Assembly (NCBI GenBank): GCA_951804985.1 | Contig: OX638136.1 | Coordinates: forward strand, 9,303,852-9,367,851 | DNA: 64,000 bases | From: Dryomyza anilis | Taxonomy: Eukaryota > Arthropoda > Insecta > Diptera > Dryomyzidae | Direction of reading: 5' to 3' | Shown here: piece by piece, positions 33,270-42,675 of the stretch | Position numbering within the stretch: position 1 is the stretch's first letter | Layout: every line of letters begins with the position of its first letter | Translations under genes and position numbers: made by a program | The notes under the pieces: generated by a model | Seen by the model: the letters and a program-made list of their open reading frames with translations, nothing else | Told to the model about the DNA's origin: nothing | Databases searched by the model: none

Positions 33270-34531
33270 TAAATACATTATTTTAAAAACTTGGGCACAC
33301 AGGCGGGCGTAGCTGTATCGTGCGTTTGTATAAGTGGACAACCCACGTGTATTGCTGCATGACCTTGCTGCCGTTGTTGAACACATTGTCCAGCTCCTGA
33401 CAATGGCTTTGAATGAAATTTCTCGTATAGTATTTTATTAAAAATGTCCACACCTAAAAATGAACTTTTAAATAAGAAAATCGTGCCTGTCGGGACCTCA
33501 AATTTCAAAAATGCATTTAAATAAGGTCGCCCAAAAGCAATATACTAAAAAATATGTCATCTGGCACTTACCCACGTTAATGGTGAAAATATTAATATAT
33601 GCGAATGTAAACTGTAGCCCTCGCAGAACGTCGTGTATATGGCGCTGAAACCTATGAGCGGCGTTTCGAAGACCGAAAGTCATGTAAGAAAACTCGTATA
33701 AGCCAAATGGCGTAGTAATTCGATGTCATTCGGCTCGATGGCGATATGCCCTTTGTAAATCGATGGTGGAAAATATTTTTTTTTTTCAAATAGAATACTG
33801 GTAACATCTTGATAACGGTCCGGTACTGTCTTAGCATTTAGCGCGCGGTAATCTACGCCTGGTCTCCACGTTCCATTGGATTTATTTCTGCCCAATTGCT
33901 TTTAGACGGGCAGCATATGCCATGCTCGATTAGAAACTGGAATAATTTTTCGCAGCTTCTAGTTTTTCTTACATTACTTTCGCGGTGGCAACACGGAAAC
34001 GTCTGCACCTGTGTCGATTAAGAATTTTAATTTTGTATTGGTGTCGGTAAGCAAGAGGCGTGATACATTGAGGTGCAGATTTTCGTGTTTAGTTTTTTCA
34101 CTTATTAATAAATGAGCACGGGTCACGGCACTTGCGCGCATTATCCACCTACGCCTTGTGATACCAACACAAATCAACTGTGTTTCGAACCGGCGTCGAT
34201 GCTATACGTCGCAAATATGATTGATCCCGTGAAGTGTGCCGATTTTGTCTTTGGCCAGATTACTCAGCTCGTTGATGCCTGCGGGGGCCGTAGTGAGGCC
34301 TGCGATTGAGAACTGTGCCTCAACCTTCACAAGCCAGATTTCTGGTCGTTCTGCCCAAAATGTGGGGACTTTTAAAGTACCTCTGCACACCGTCACCCCA
34401 GCGTTAGCAGCAGCGGGCTCAGCCGTGATGGACGTTATCTCCTCATGCTGCATTGGGACAATCTTTTCGTGCCAATATTTCAATGATCAAATGTTCGATT
34501 CTATTTCATCAAGTTCAAATGGATTCTCGGG
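33270..34531 (-). pseudogene. Ty3/Gypsy fragment (CsRn1/Kabuki-like), minus strand
   Basis: From high to low coordinate on the minus strand: Gag N-terminal text KVPTFWAERPEIWLVKVEAQ (about 34370-34310), a protease block LKFLIDTGADVSVLPP (DTGA catalytic site, about 34015-33985), RT text NGTWRPGVDYRALNAKTVPDRY (about 33880-33815), and FGLRNAAHRFQRHIHDVLRGLQFTF (about 33680-33600, where the usual wording is FGL.NA.QTFQRF). Most of Gag between AGLTT and the protease is deleted, the YLDD site is lost, and many frameshifts are present. The upstream part continues at 35490 beyond the hAT insertion. It resembles the plus-strand copy at 28800-30520 in family but not in detail. Confidence 0.75.
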
Positions 34532-34539
34532 GTCACCAC

Positions 34540-35481
34540 CAGTGTTGTCACTTTAAAATTATAATTATTGGTAGATTGGGCAAAAAATAGTCGTAGATTT
34601 CACAAAATAATGGTAGCTTTTTATATTTTGCAAATACTTAAAATATGGATTTTTTAATATATTCTTTACAAATTTCAATTGTATAATCAAACTTAAACAA
34701 ATTATATATTTTTCCTTAACAACACAATAAGTACATAGATTCCAGTTAGGCTCAAGCTCGGAGAATTAGTTAAAAATTCAATATCAAAATAACATAATAA
34801 ATGAATTATGACTTATTTTATATCAAAGGTTCACCAAAGGCACATTCATTCTAAATAGTGCATTTTTTTAAACAATCTTATTTTAAGATTTTAAGATTTT
34901 TTAATGGAAATTCAGCATCATGAAATCATACTGTAAAACGCATATATTGGAAATTCATTGTTTGCTTAAAATAAATTTTTAAATTTACTGTTATTTCTTT
35001 CAGTATTCTGAATTTTGTAGCCGCGGTAGCTCAGTGATTAGTGCGTTGGACTGCGAGCCGAAACGTCCCCGGTTCAAGCCTGGACTGGGGCTAACAACAT
35101 CTTTTCATAGAAACATTTTTCTATACCGCGCTACATCTCGGCAGTAAATGGCAAACCTTCGAGAGTAAAAACATTGCCTATGAAAAGCACTCACCCGCCG
35201 TTCGGATTCGGCAATAAACTGTAGGTCCCACCACTTTGAGTAGAAATATAACACGCACAGCTCATAATGGTGGGAGAGCTCGGCCTAAGTTCTTATAGAA
35301 CTCTAGTGCCAAACTATTATTATTATTATTGGAGTTTGATAGTTTTTAGGAACATCATTAGATATTTTACATAACTTAAAAAATTGGTAGATTTTGAACC
35401 CTCCGTGGTAGAAAATCTAATATCTAAAAGTTCCGAAAAATCTGGTATTTCTACATCAATTGTAGTAGAGTGACAACACTG
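34540..35481. mobile_element. hAT-superfamily non-autonomous element, 942 bp
   Basis: Ends are CAGTGTTGTCACT at the left and AGTGACAACACTG at the right: perfect 13-bp terminal inverted repeats beginning with CAG as usual for hAT. It is flanked by an exact 8-bp duplication, GTCACCAC, at 34532-34539 and 35482-35489. Terminal repeats and an 8-bp target duplication together define the superfamily. The inside is AT-rich with repeated GGTAGATT/GTAGAAA words and no transposase. It interrupts the minus-strand Gypsy fragment and itself contains the SINE at 35020-35330. Confidence 0.92.
35020..35330 (+). mobile_element. tRNA-derived SINE, copy 2 (nested in hAT)
   Basis: Same element as 1887-2193, with A box TAGCTCAGTGATTAG and B box GGTTCAAGCC. 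It differs by scattered substitutions and small indels. The tail is (ATT)5 after GCCAAACT. A target duplication is less clear than in copy 1: TTTTGTAG before and GTTTGATAG after are only similar. Its place inside the hAT element makes it the younger of the two insertions. Confidence 0.85.
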
Positions 35482-35489
35482 GTCACCAC

Positions 35490-36808
35490 TTTGGCGATTG
35501 CGATGGAGAAAGCTCTGAAATAATAAGTCGGCGGCGTTGGGCTATATTAATATGTATTTTATTCTTTCCAAAAAGTTCTCGAAAACATGGAGTGAGTTGT
35601 ATATATCTTTTTTTGCCCAGTGGTGCATATTTTAATAGTATATATTTTAATAGTATATAATAAAATAGTAGTATTCAATTGTACAAAAGTTGTAAGTTAC
35701 AATTTTAATTAGAAAATTAAGTATTATATAATATCACCACAATAAGAACCAAAAATAGCTAAATTTCGGCTCATAAGAAACTGTTTGGCTGTTACAACTT
35801 TTTGGATATTCAAATTTTCGGCTCTCAGCTCGTTAGCTAAACAATTTTAGCTCACCAGCCGAAAAAAATATTTTTCGAGCCAAATGATATGGCTTGTGAG
35901 CTGAGAAAAATATTTGGCTCTTGACGTAAATTCAGCTCTCTAGCTTATATTTCCCGTACCCTGAAAATTATATCAAATACTAAATTGTTATTTTTACGGC
36001 ATCAAATTCCAAGAGAATTTGCTAGACGTCCAAGAAGTTTGAAATAACTTGACCGATATAAAGCCACGGAAATCAGATTTTTTTTACTATATACAGGAAT
36101 CTTTGTTTTAAAGTATATTTTAGATCCAATTAGGTATACTCATTCTCTGAAATTATGTCTGGGAATTAGAATATTAGTAAATGAAGAGGATTGTATAGAA
36201 AACAACAATTGTGCTTATAAACTTTTATCAGAATTTTTTAAAAACATATCAAAATTATCCATTTTGCAACTGAAGTACACAATTTTGAAAATTATTTGTC
36301 TAAATTAAAGTGAAAGAATAGGAAAAGAAACCATGTTGCAGCACAGGTATACAACCGGAAAGCATACATTTCATGTTCCGAAAAAACAAATAATAGAGCG
36401 AAAATAAATTAATAAAACATTAAATTGTGTACGTATAAATAATTTATATTTTTTAATATAAAATCGTGCAAGCATTTGGAATATTCTGAAGAAATATATC
36501 ATCATCACATTACTCAAAAAAAATTATTATGCTCCAAAATTCAAAAAAAAAAAAACATGTGTTTTTAATCCAATTTTACTTAATTAGATGTCGTTTGAAC
36601 AATACTCATTCAAGTGATGAGTCGCGTCCGGACGAGCCCCCATGTAGGAATGATGATATTTTCTTTAATTAAAATTCGCGTTACGATTTTACAGTTTTAT
36701 TATTTATTATACATTTTTAAGAACAAAACCGTATTTTACAATATCAAATTGAAACTGAACGCTTGAATAAATATTTATGATTAATAAAAATTGACACATT
36801 TAAGTATG
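35490..36808. other. AT-rich interval; Gypsy 5' remnant then no gene seen
   Basis: The first 40-60 bases right of the hAT target duplication continue the minus-strand Gypsy fragment (region before Gag). The rest is AT-rich. A cluster of related words, TTCGGCTC, TTGGCT and GAGCCAAA, lies at 35760-35950, some inverted to each other, and may be a small decayed inverted repeat. No gene is seen. Confidence 0.4.
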
Positions 36809-36898
36809 ATGGGGGGTACCACGCCTAGTGGTCCAATCCCGACCACATTTCGGGAGACCGTTTAGAATGCTTAAATATAACGCTGACCAAAATTGCTG

Positions 36899-36981
<83 letters not shown>

Positions 36982-37048
36982 TATATATCTATATATATAT
37001 ATATCTATATATATATATATATCTATATATCTATATATATATATATAA

Positions 37049-37116
<68 letters not shown>

Positions 37117-37259
37117 ATATATATATATATATATAGATATATATATAATATATATATAGATATACATATCAGCAATTTTGGTCAGCGTTATATTTAAGCA
37201 TTCTAAACGCTCTCCCGAAATGTGGTCGGGATTGGACCACTAGGCGTGGTACCCCCCAT
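36809..37259. repeat. 451-bp palindrome with (TA)n centre
   Basis: The left arm 36809-36905 (ATGGGGGGTACCACGCC to GCTGATATGTATAT) and the right arm 37163-37259 (ATATACATATCAGC to GGCGTGGTACCCCCCAT) are inverted copies about 97 bases long with almost no mismatch. The centre of about 255 bp is TATA with occasional CTATA/TATAG units, itself able to pair. The right arm is the start of a sequence found once more at 55106 in single orientation, so the left arm is the inverted addition. Confidence 0.9.
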
Positions 37260-37395
37260 AGAAGGTACATTTTCCAGATGGTGTATGTAAACAGTTATTA
37301 TAGTAATATCAAGATATTTCACACCAGGGTATCAACCACCACAAGTTTTTACTCACCACACCGAAATTCACCACATCAAAATTCACCACACCAAA
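37163..37395 (+). repeat. Flank segment Y, left partial copy
   Basis: Matches 55106-55330: GGTCAGCGTTATATTTAA, CCCGAAATGTGGTCGGGATTG, GGTACATTTTCCA, then TATCAACCACCACAAG and a few CACCACA.CAAAATT repeats. It is joined to segment X at CCAAAATTCGATAAAATG, whereas in the right-hand copy about 480 further bases separate the two. Confidence 0.8.
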
Positions 37396-38500
37396 ATTCG
37401 ATAAAATGTAAAAGATTTTACTTGGAAATTTTGTATTTTGGCTGTGTTTAATAAAATTTTATATTAAAGTCTACTTTTGTTAGAGTTAGCTTCTATTGTG
37501 TTTATGAATAACATTTATTTAAAGTTAACTTTAAATTTAGAGTAGACTTTAGAAAAAGTCGACTTTAACTGCTATACATAAGCTTACTATTAATGTGCGC
37601 CATTAATTATTAATAAAATAACTCCATATCCTTGCATTCACAAAATCTTAGCACGAGTCGTGCACGGATCCAGATAGTATTAAATAAAAACTAGTCTATG
37701 AGGACTACTATTTTCGAACATTTTCACTTTAATTTTTTATGTTTAAAGTACTTAAAAATTCTTAAATTGCATACATATAACATGCTTGTTTACGGAAAAA
37801 ACCATGAGAAGAATGTAAGATTTTTTCAATATAAAAATATTTGAATTCCAGTTAGGTGGAAAAAATATTCAATATATTTGAATACCCATTACTTCGATGA
37901 TTGACATATACATAACCAAAATTTTATTTATATTTTAAAATGTAATAGGGCCAAAAAGTTACATTGTGCTGCTAGAGTTTACTACAAAACATTTCAGTCG
38001 AAAAAATAAAAAAAATTAAGTAATACTGAACATTTGGTGGGTGTTTTCAATTTCAAGGTGGATACTCGATCTTAAGATTTATGCAAAATTTGTGAAATTT
38101 TAGAAAGATATTAAAAGATTCAATCTTTAATTTTTAAGCCTATTTCGATCTAAAAAAACTTTAGTTAGATGGTAAAAAAAACAAAATAATGGATTTAAAA
38201 TGGTTTTTTTATTAAACTTCATCTGCAATGTGCAAATACAGGACATTATTTTTTTTACTCAAATTTTTTGTGATAAACTCTAGCAGCACATTCTAACTTT
38301 TAGTCTTGTTATTGATAACTAGTTTAATAAATTAACGCAGTTCAAACGTCAGAAAAATTTAATTGACAACAAATATAGTAAATCTATATTTTAAAGTATT
38401 GGTACATTACACTGCCCGACAAAATTCAAATTTTGACATGGTGCAGTAAAAGTTACAGCAAATATTATACCTATATATATATATCTATATAAATATATAT
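37396..38500. repeat. Segment X, copy in unit 1
   Basis: Non-coding DNA immediately left of the LTR, repeated at 41024-42127, 44628-45732 and 48257-49361, and partly at 55919-56311. Its first 200 bp are rich in AAAGT.GACTTT-type inverted words such as AAAGTTAACTTTAAA and AAAAGTCGACTTTAA. A GCACGAGTCGTGC palindrome is at about 37650. No gene is seen. Since it precedes every LTR and also exists without an LTR at the right end, it is probably the host sequence or an older element into which the retroelement inserted. Confidence 0.75.
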
Positions 38501-39017
38501 TGTTACGAAAAGAGGTAATTTGCTCCACTGTGCAAGCAATCAACAATAATAAATGAGACGCAAGACAATTCAGCGCACTAAGCAATGTGTTAGAAAGAGA
38601 CGGAGATCATTCAGCGCACTATGCAATCTGCGAGAAAGAGATGGAAGATCAGCACATTAAAACACATGAGTGCGAATGAGATGCCAATAATATGCGTCAT
38701 TCACGAAACGAGTGGAAGGTTCTCGAAACAAGTCGAAGCTTGTCGAAACGTGTCGAACTGATGCCTGCAGTATATAAGGCCGCGCATCTGAGGCACTGTA
38801 GTTCAGTTGTGATTTGTTAGTGAACTAGTGCGTCTCGTGAGTGAACATTGTAAAGATAAATTGTAGTAATTTATCAGATTATTCTTTAAGTTGTTATTTA
38901 AATTAATAAAGTTAATTAATACTAGTTGAAATAATACTAGTTAAAACCAAATATTAGCGCGTTTTTATTTTGTACACAATCCAGCGATACGAACTCGTAG
39001 ACTGAATTTTCGTAACA
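38501..39017 (+). repeat. LTR, unit 1 (517 bp)
   Basis: Begins TGTTACG and ends CGTAACA, a perfect 7-bp terminal inversion, and is followed at once by a primer-binding-site-like TTGGTGTCAGAAGTGGGA. It contains a promoter (see 38699-38808) and AATAAA at 38905-38910. It differs from the other LTRs by one missing base near 38605 and GTGGAAGG in place of GTAGAAGG. The left neighbour is AAATATATAT; no target duplication can be checked since the matching 3' end is missing. Confidence 0.92.
38699..38808 (+). promoter_or_regulatory. LTR promoter: heat-shock-element-like cluster, TATA box, initiator
   Basis: GAAGGTTCTCGAA at 38715-38727 is a perfect nGAAnnTTCnnGAAn triple. TTCACGAA lies 15 bp before it and GAAGCTTGTCGAA after it, then another GTCGAAC. 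TATATAAG is at 38771-38778 and the arthropod initiator TCAGTT at 38803-38808, with the presumed start A at 38805, 34 bases after the first T of the TATA box. The same arrangement is in the other three LTRs (HSE cores at about 42343-42355, 45948-45960 and 49577-49589). That heat-shock factor binds here is inference from the motif. Confidence 0.6.
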
Positions 39018-39035
39018 TTGGTGTCAGAAGTGGGA
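39018..39035 (+). promoter_or_regulatory. Primer-binding site
   Basis: TTGGTGTCAGAAGTGGGA directly follows the LTR, where Ty3/Gypsy elements pair with a tRNA 3' end (TGG being the complement of CCA). The tRNA is not identified. Repeated at 42646, 46251 and 49880. Confidence 0.75.
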
Positions 39036-39047
39036 TTGTGATACAAA

Positions 39048-40152
39048 ATGGTTAAATTCGAATAACTTAAATCGACCAGCTAAAGAAGGAGCTGGCGATT
39101 CATAATCTTCCAACTGTAGGTACGAAAGTAGAGCTACAAAAGCGTCTAATGAAAGAATTAGAGAACCAAGGCATTGACCTCGCAGAGCACGAGTTTGAAG
39201 TGGAAGCTGCAACAGCGTCATCGAAAAGTGTGGACACGGAGCAAAAAGTACAGTCCCAAAGTTTTGATATGAGCCAGTTGCTCGGAGCAATACAGCAACA
39301 GCTTCTAGAAAATTCAAAACAGCTCCAAGAAAAATCGAACAGAATGGAACAGAAACTTCAAGAAAATTCAAATCAACTAAAAGCAGAACATCTAGAGAAT
39401 TCAAAACAGCTCCAAGAAAATTCGACCAGAATGGAACAAAAACTTCAAGAAAATTAAAATCAACTAAAAACAGAACTTCTAGAAAATTCAAAACAATTTC
39501 AAGGAAATTCCAATCAGCTCAAAGCAGAGCTTCTAGAGAATTCCAACAAACATCAAATAATAATGGAGGAAAAGATGCAGGAACATTCGAAGCAAGTGAT
39601 CACATGAAGCAGATCTACAGAATGGAACTAAAGGGCCGAATGCAAAGAAATGGTGAAACATTGCAGGCGTATGCAGCGGACGTCGAAAGGCTTGCGAATT
39701 TGTCGTATTCAGATTCAGCAAGTGATTTCATAGAAAAGTGCAAAATCGAAGTGTTTGTTGATGGCATACGCGATCAGCAGACAAAACGTGCAACAGTGAT
39801 TGCGCCCAAGGTAACATTTACGGAAACGGTTACCATCGCTCTAACACAGGAGACAGCAAATGCGTTGTGCCGATCGGCTCCAAAGGCGCGTAGAATTGAT
39901 GTGGAGTACGATTATTTATTTCAAGTAGTGTGCCAAGCAGTTAAAGCAGGCGTTAAAACCGAACACACAGCTGCAAACCGAGACACCCAATTTAAAGGTA
40001 AATGCTTCAATTGTGATAGATATGGGTATATGGCACGTGACTGTCGTAAAAAACGCAAGCGCTCAATAAATCAATCTGCAGATGAACCCAGGCATGAAGA
40101 AAGACAGGATCATGTCCAAAATAGCGTAAATTTTAATCAAGATTTAAACTAA
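39048..40152 (+). pseudogene. Ty3/Gypsy Gag, unit 1 (defective)
   Basis: ATG at 39048 meets TAA after five codons (39063). In a shifted frame from 39074 comes a SAP-like motif (DQLKKELAIHNLPTVGTK, then VELQKRL), followed by a long glutamine- and asparagine-rich coiled coil of repeated LLENSKQLQE units, broken by TAA at 39455-39457. A 400-bp deletion then removes the first part of the capsid and shifts the frame. The rest (39604-40152) has capsid text MQRNGETLQAYAADVERLAN and a zinc knuckle CFNCDRYGYMARDC at 40003-40044 in which the usual His is Tyr, then a basic tail. The protein would package element RNA; this copy cannot make it whole. Confidence 0.85.
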
Positions 40153-40155
40153 AAC

Positions 40156-40185
40156 GAGTCAGATCTGCGGAGCACGATCTGACTC
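40156..40185 (+). repeat. 30-bp hairpin just after the gag stop, unit 1
   Basis: GAGTCAGATC, ten loop bases, GATCTGACTC: a perfect 10-bp inverted repeat three bases after the gag stop codon. Present in units 1-3 (also 43784-43813 and 47389-47418) and replaced in unit 4 by GATTTAAAAAAAA. Confidence 0.85.
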
Positions 40186-40189
40186 CCAT

Positions 40190-40530
40190 AACCGATTGCC
40201 CCAGAATCTCCATTTCACAAATTGCTCGAAAGCCAAATAGCTTAACTGTCGAATAAGTCATTGATTGTACAGCAGGAATAAGATTGCAAACAGCTACAGG
40301 CGAAGAGGCCCCTATCAGAGGAAAGATTACCAAGGAAATCATTATTGGTACTACGACAGTTAAGCATGATTTTATAGTTGCGGAAATAGTAGACGAAATA
40401 ATACTTGGCATGGACTTCATGATAAGGAACGGGTCACACTAGATCTAACAAGAAAAATTTTGAGTTATGCCAACACAGAGATCCAACTAAACATTGATTG
40501 TGACCAGAGCCCGAAAATTAAACAAGTATC
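40190..40530 (+). pseudogene. Protease remnant, unit 1
   Basis: Text RLQTATGEEAPIRG, then TTTVKHDFIVAEIVDEIILG and MDFMIRN matches the second half of a retropepsin, with the ILGMDF motif before a downstream strand. The catalytic DTGA/DSGA triad is not readable upstream, where frames are broken (TAA near 40253). Pol is lost after 40530 by the deletion that joins this point to segment Y. Equivalent remnants are at 43818-44158 and 47423-47763. Confidence 0.7.
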
Positions 40531-41023
40531 TTCTACTGGGAAAAACTCTACGGGTAAGAATTCTGTTGGCGAGAATTCTACCGGAAAGAATTTTATGGGG
40601 AAGGTATAAATAATGGCGCAAATTCATAGTCAGTTAAAGTCGACTCTAAAAACATTTAATCATATAGTTAAATAAAAGTCAGCTTCTCCTTATTCATAAA
40701 CATCAAAAAGTCTACTTTATGTTTAGTAGCCAGCTCTATATATAAAATGAGCAAAAGATTATATTTTAAATATTTAAAGTCGACTTTAAATGTTGCATTG
40801 TCACACATCTTATCAATAATATTCAATATTTAAATTATGATACATACAATTTACAATTAATGTAAATTGAGTATCATGCAAGAGAAAAATATGTTAAGAA
40901 TTCCCCTGATTATCGATATAATGCCTTCTTTTTCAAAAGGAAATTACTTTAAAAAATTTTGAACATTTTTTGACACTGGAATTTTTTAATAATTTATTTT
41001 TAGATGTCATCACAAATTTTCAA
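40531..41023. repeat. Segment Y (shortened), unit 1
   Basis: Starts with three 15-18-bp repeats of the form GAATTCT.C.GG (TAAGAATTCTGTTGGCGAGA...), followed by AT-rich DNA with AAAGTCGACTTTAAA at about 40784. It corresponds to 55441-55918 in unit 4. Units 2 and 3 have it at 44159-44627 and 47764-48256. No gene is seen. Confidence 0.75.
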
Positions 41024-42127
41024 ATTCGATAAAATGTAAAAGATTTTACTTGGAAATTTTGTATTTTGGCTGTGTTTAATAAAATTTTATATTAAAGTCT
41101 ACTTTTGTTAGAGTTAGCTTCTATTGTGTTTATGAATAACATTTATTTAAAGTTAACTTTAAATTTAGAGTAGACTTTAGAAAAAGTCGACTTTAACTGC
41201 TATACATAAGCTTACTATTAATGTGCGCCATTAATTATTAATAAAATAACTCCATATCCTTGCATTCACAAAATCTTAGCACGAGTCGTGCACGGATCCA
41301 GATAGTATTAAATAAAAACTAGTCTATGAGGACTACTATTTTCGAACATTTTCACTTTAATTTTTTATGTTTAAAGTACTTAAAAATTCTTAAATTGCAT
41401 ACATATAACATGCTTGTTTACGGAAAAAACCATGAGAAGAATGTAAGATTTTTTCAATATAAAAATATTTGAATTCCAGTTAGGTGGAAAAAATATTCAA
41501 TATATTTGAATACCCATTACTTCGATGATTGACATATACATAACCAAAATTTTATTTATATTTTAAAATGTAATAGGGCCAAAAAGTTACATTGTGCTGC
41601 TAGAGTTTACTACAAAACATTTCAGTCGAAAAAATAAAAAAAATTAAGTAATACTGAACATTTGGTGGGTGTTTTCAATTTCAAGGTGGATACTCGATCT
41701 TAAGATTTATGCAAAATTTGTGAAATTTTAGAAAGATATTAAAAGATTCAATCTTTAATTTTTAAGCCTATTTCGATCTAAAAAAACTTTAGTTAGATGG
41801 TAAAAAAAACAAAATAATGGATTTAAAATGGTTTTTTTATTAAACTTCATCTGCAATGTGCAAATACAGGACATTATTTTTTTTACTCAAATTTTTTGTG
41901 ATAAACTCTAGCAGCACATTCTAACTTTTAGTCTTGTTATTGATAACTAGTTTAATAAATTAACGCAGTTCAACGTCAGAAAAATTTAATTGACAACAAA
42001 TATAGTAAATCTATATTTTAAAGTATTGGTACATTACACTGCCCGACAAAATTCAAATTTTGACATGGTGCAGTAAAAGTTACAGCAAATATTATACCTA
42101 TATATATATATCTATATAAATATATAT

Positions 42128-42645
42128 TGTTACGAAAAGAGGTAATTTGCTCCACTGTGCAAGCAATCAACAATAATAAATGAGACGCAAGACAATTCAG
42201 CGCACTAAGCAATGTGTTAGAAAGAGACGGAAGATCATTCAGCGCACTATGCAATCTGCGAGAAAGAGATGGAAGATCAGCACATTAAAACACATGAGTG
42301 CGAATGAGATGCCAATAATATGCGTCATTCACGAAACGAGTAGAAGGTTCTCGAAACAAGTCGAAGCTTGTCGAAACGTGTCGAACTGATGCCTGCAGTA
42401 TATAAGGCCGCGCATCTGAGGCACTGTAGTTCAGTTGTGATTTGTTAGTGAACTAGTGCGTCTCGTGAGTGAACATTGTAAAGATAAATTGTAGTAATTT
42501 ATCAGATTATTCTTTAAGTTGTTATTTAAATTTATAAAGTTAATTAATACTAGTTGAAATAATACTAGTTAAAACCAAATATTAGCGCGTTTTTATTTTG
42601 TACACAATCCAGCGATACGAACTCGTAGACTGAATTTTCGTAACA
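42128..42645 (+). repeat. LTR, unit 2 (518 bp)
   Basis: TGTTACG...CGTAACA, nearly identical to the other LTRs. Its poly(A) signal position reads TTTATAAA instead of TTAATAAA. Promoter motifs are intact (GAAGGTTCTCGAA, TATATAAG, TCAGTT). Confidence 0.92.
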
Positions 42646-42675
42646 TTGGTGTCAGAAGTGGGATTGTGATACAAA

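Noticed and set aside
36871..37197. 98-residue YIYIYI proteins on both strands
   Set aside because: Translation of a TA microsatellite within the palindrome.
39024..39491. 155-residue hydrophobic minus-strand protein (also 42652, 46257, 49886)
   Set aside because: It is the antisense of the Gag coiled coil; its NFLEV repeats mirror the LLENSKQLQE repeats.
40133..40420. 95-residue minus-strand protein (also 43761, 47366, 51411)
   Set aside because: Antisense shadow of the protease remnant, whose plus-strand text matches retropepsin.
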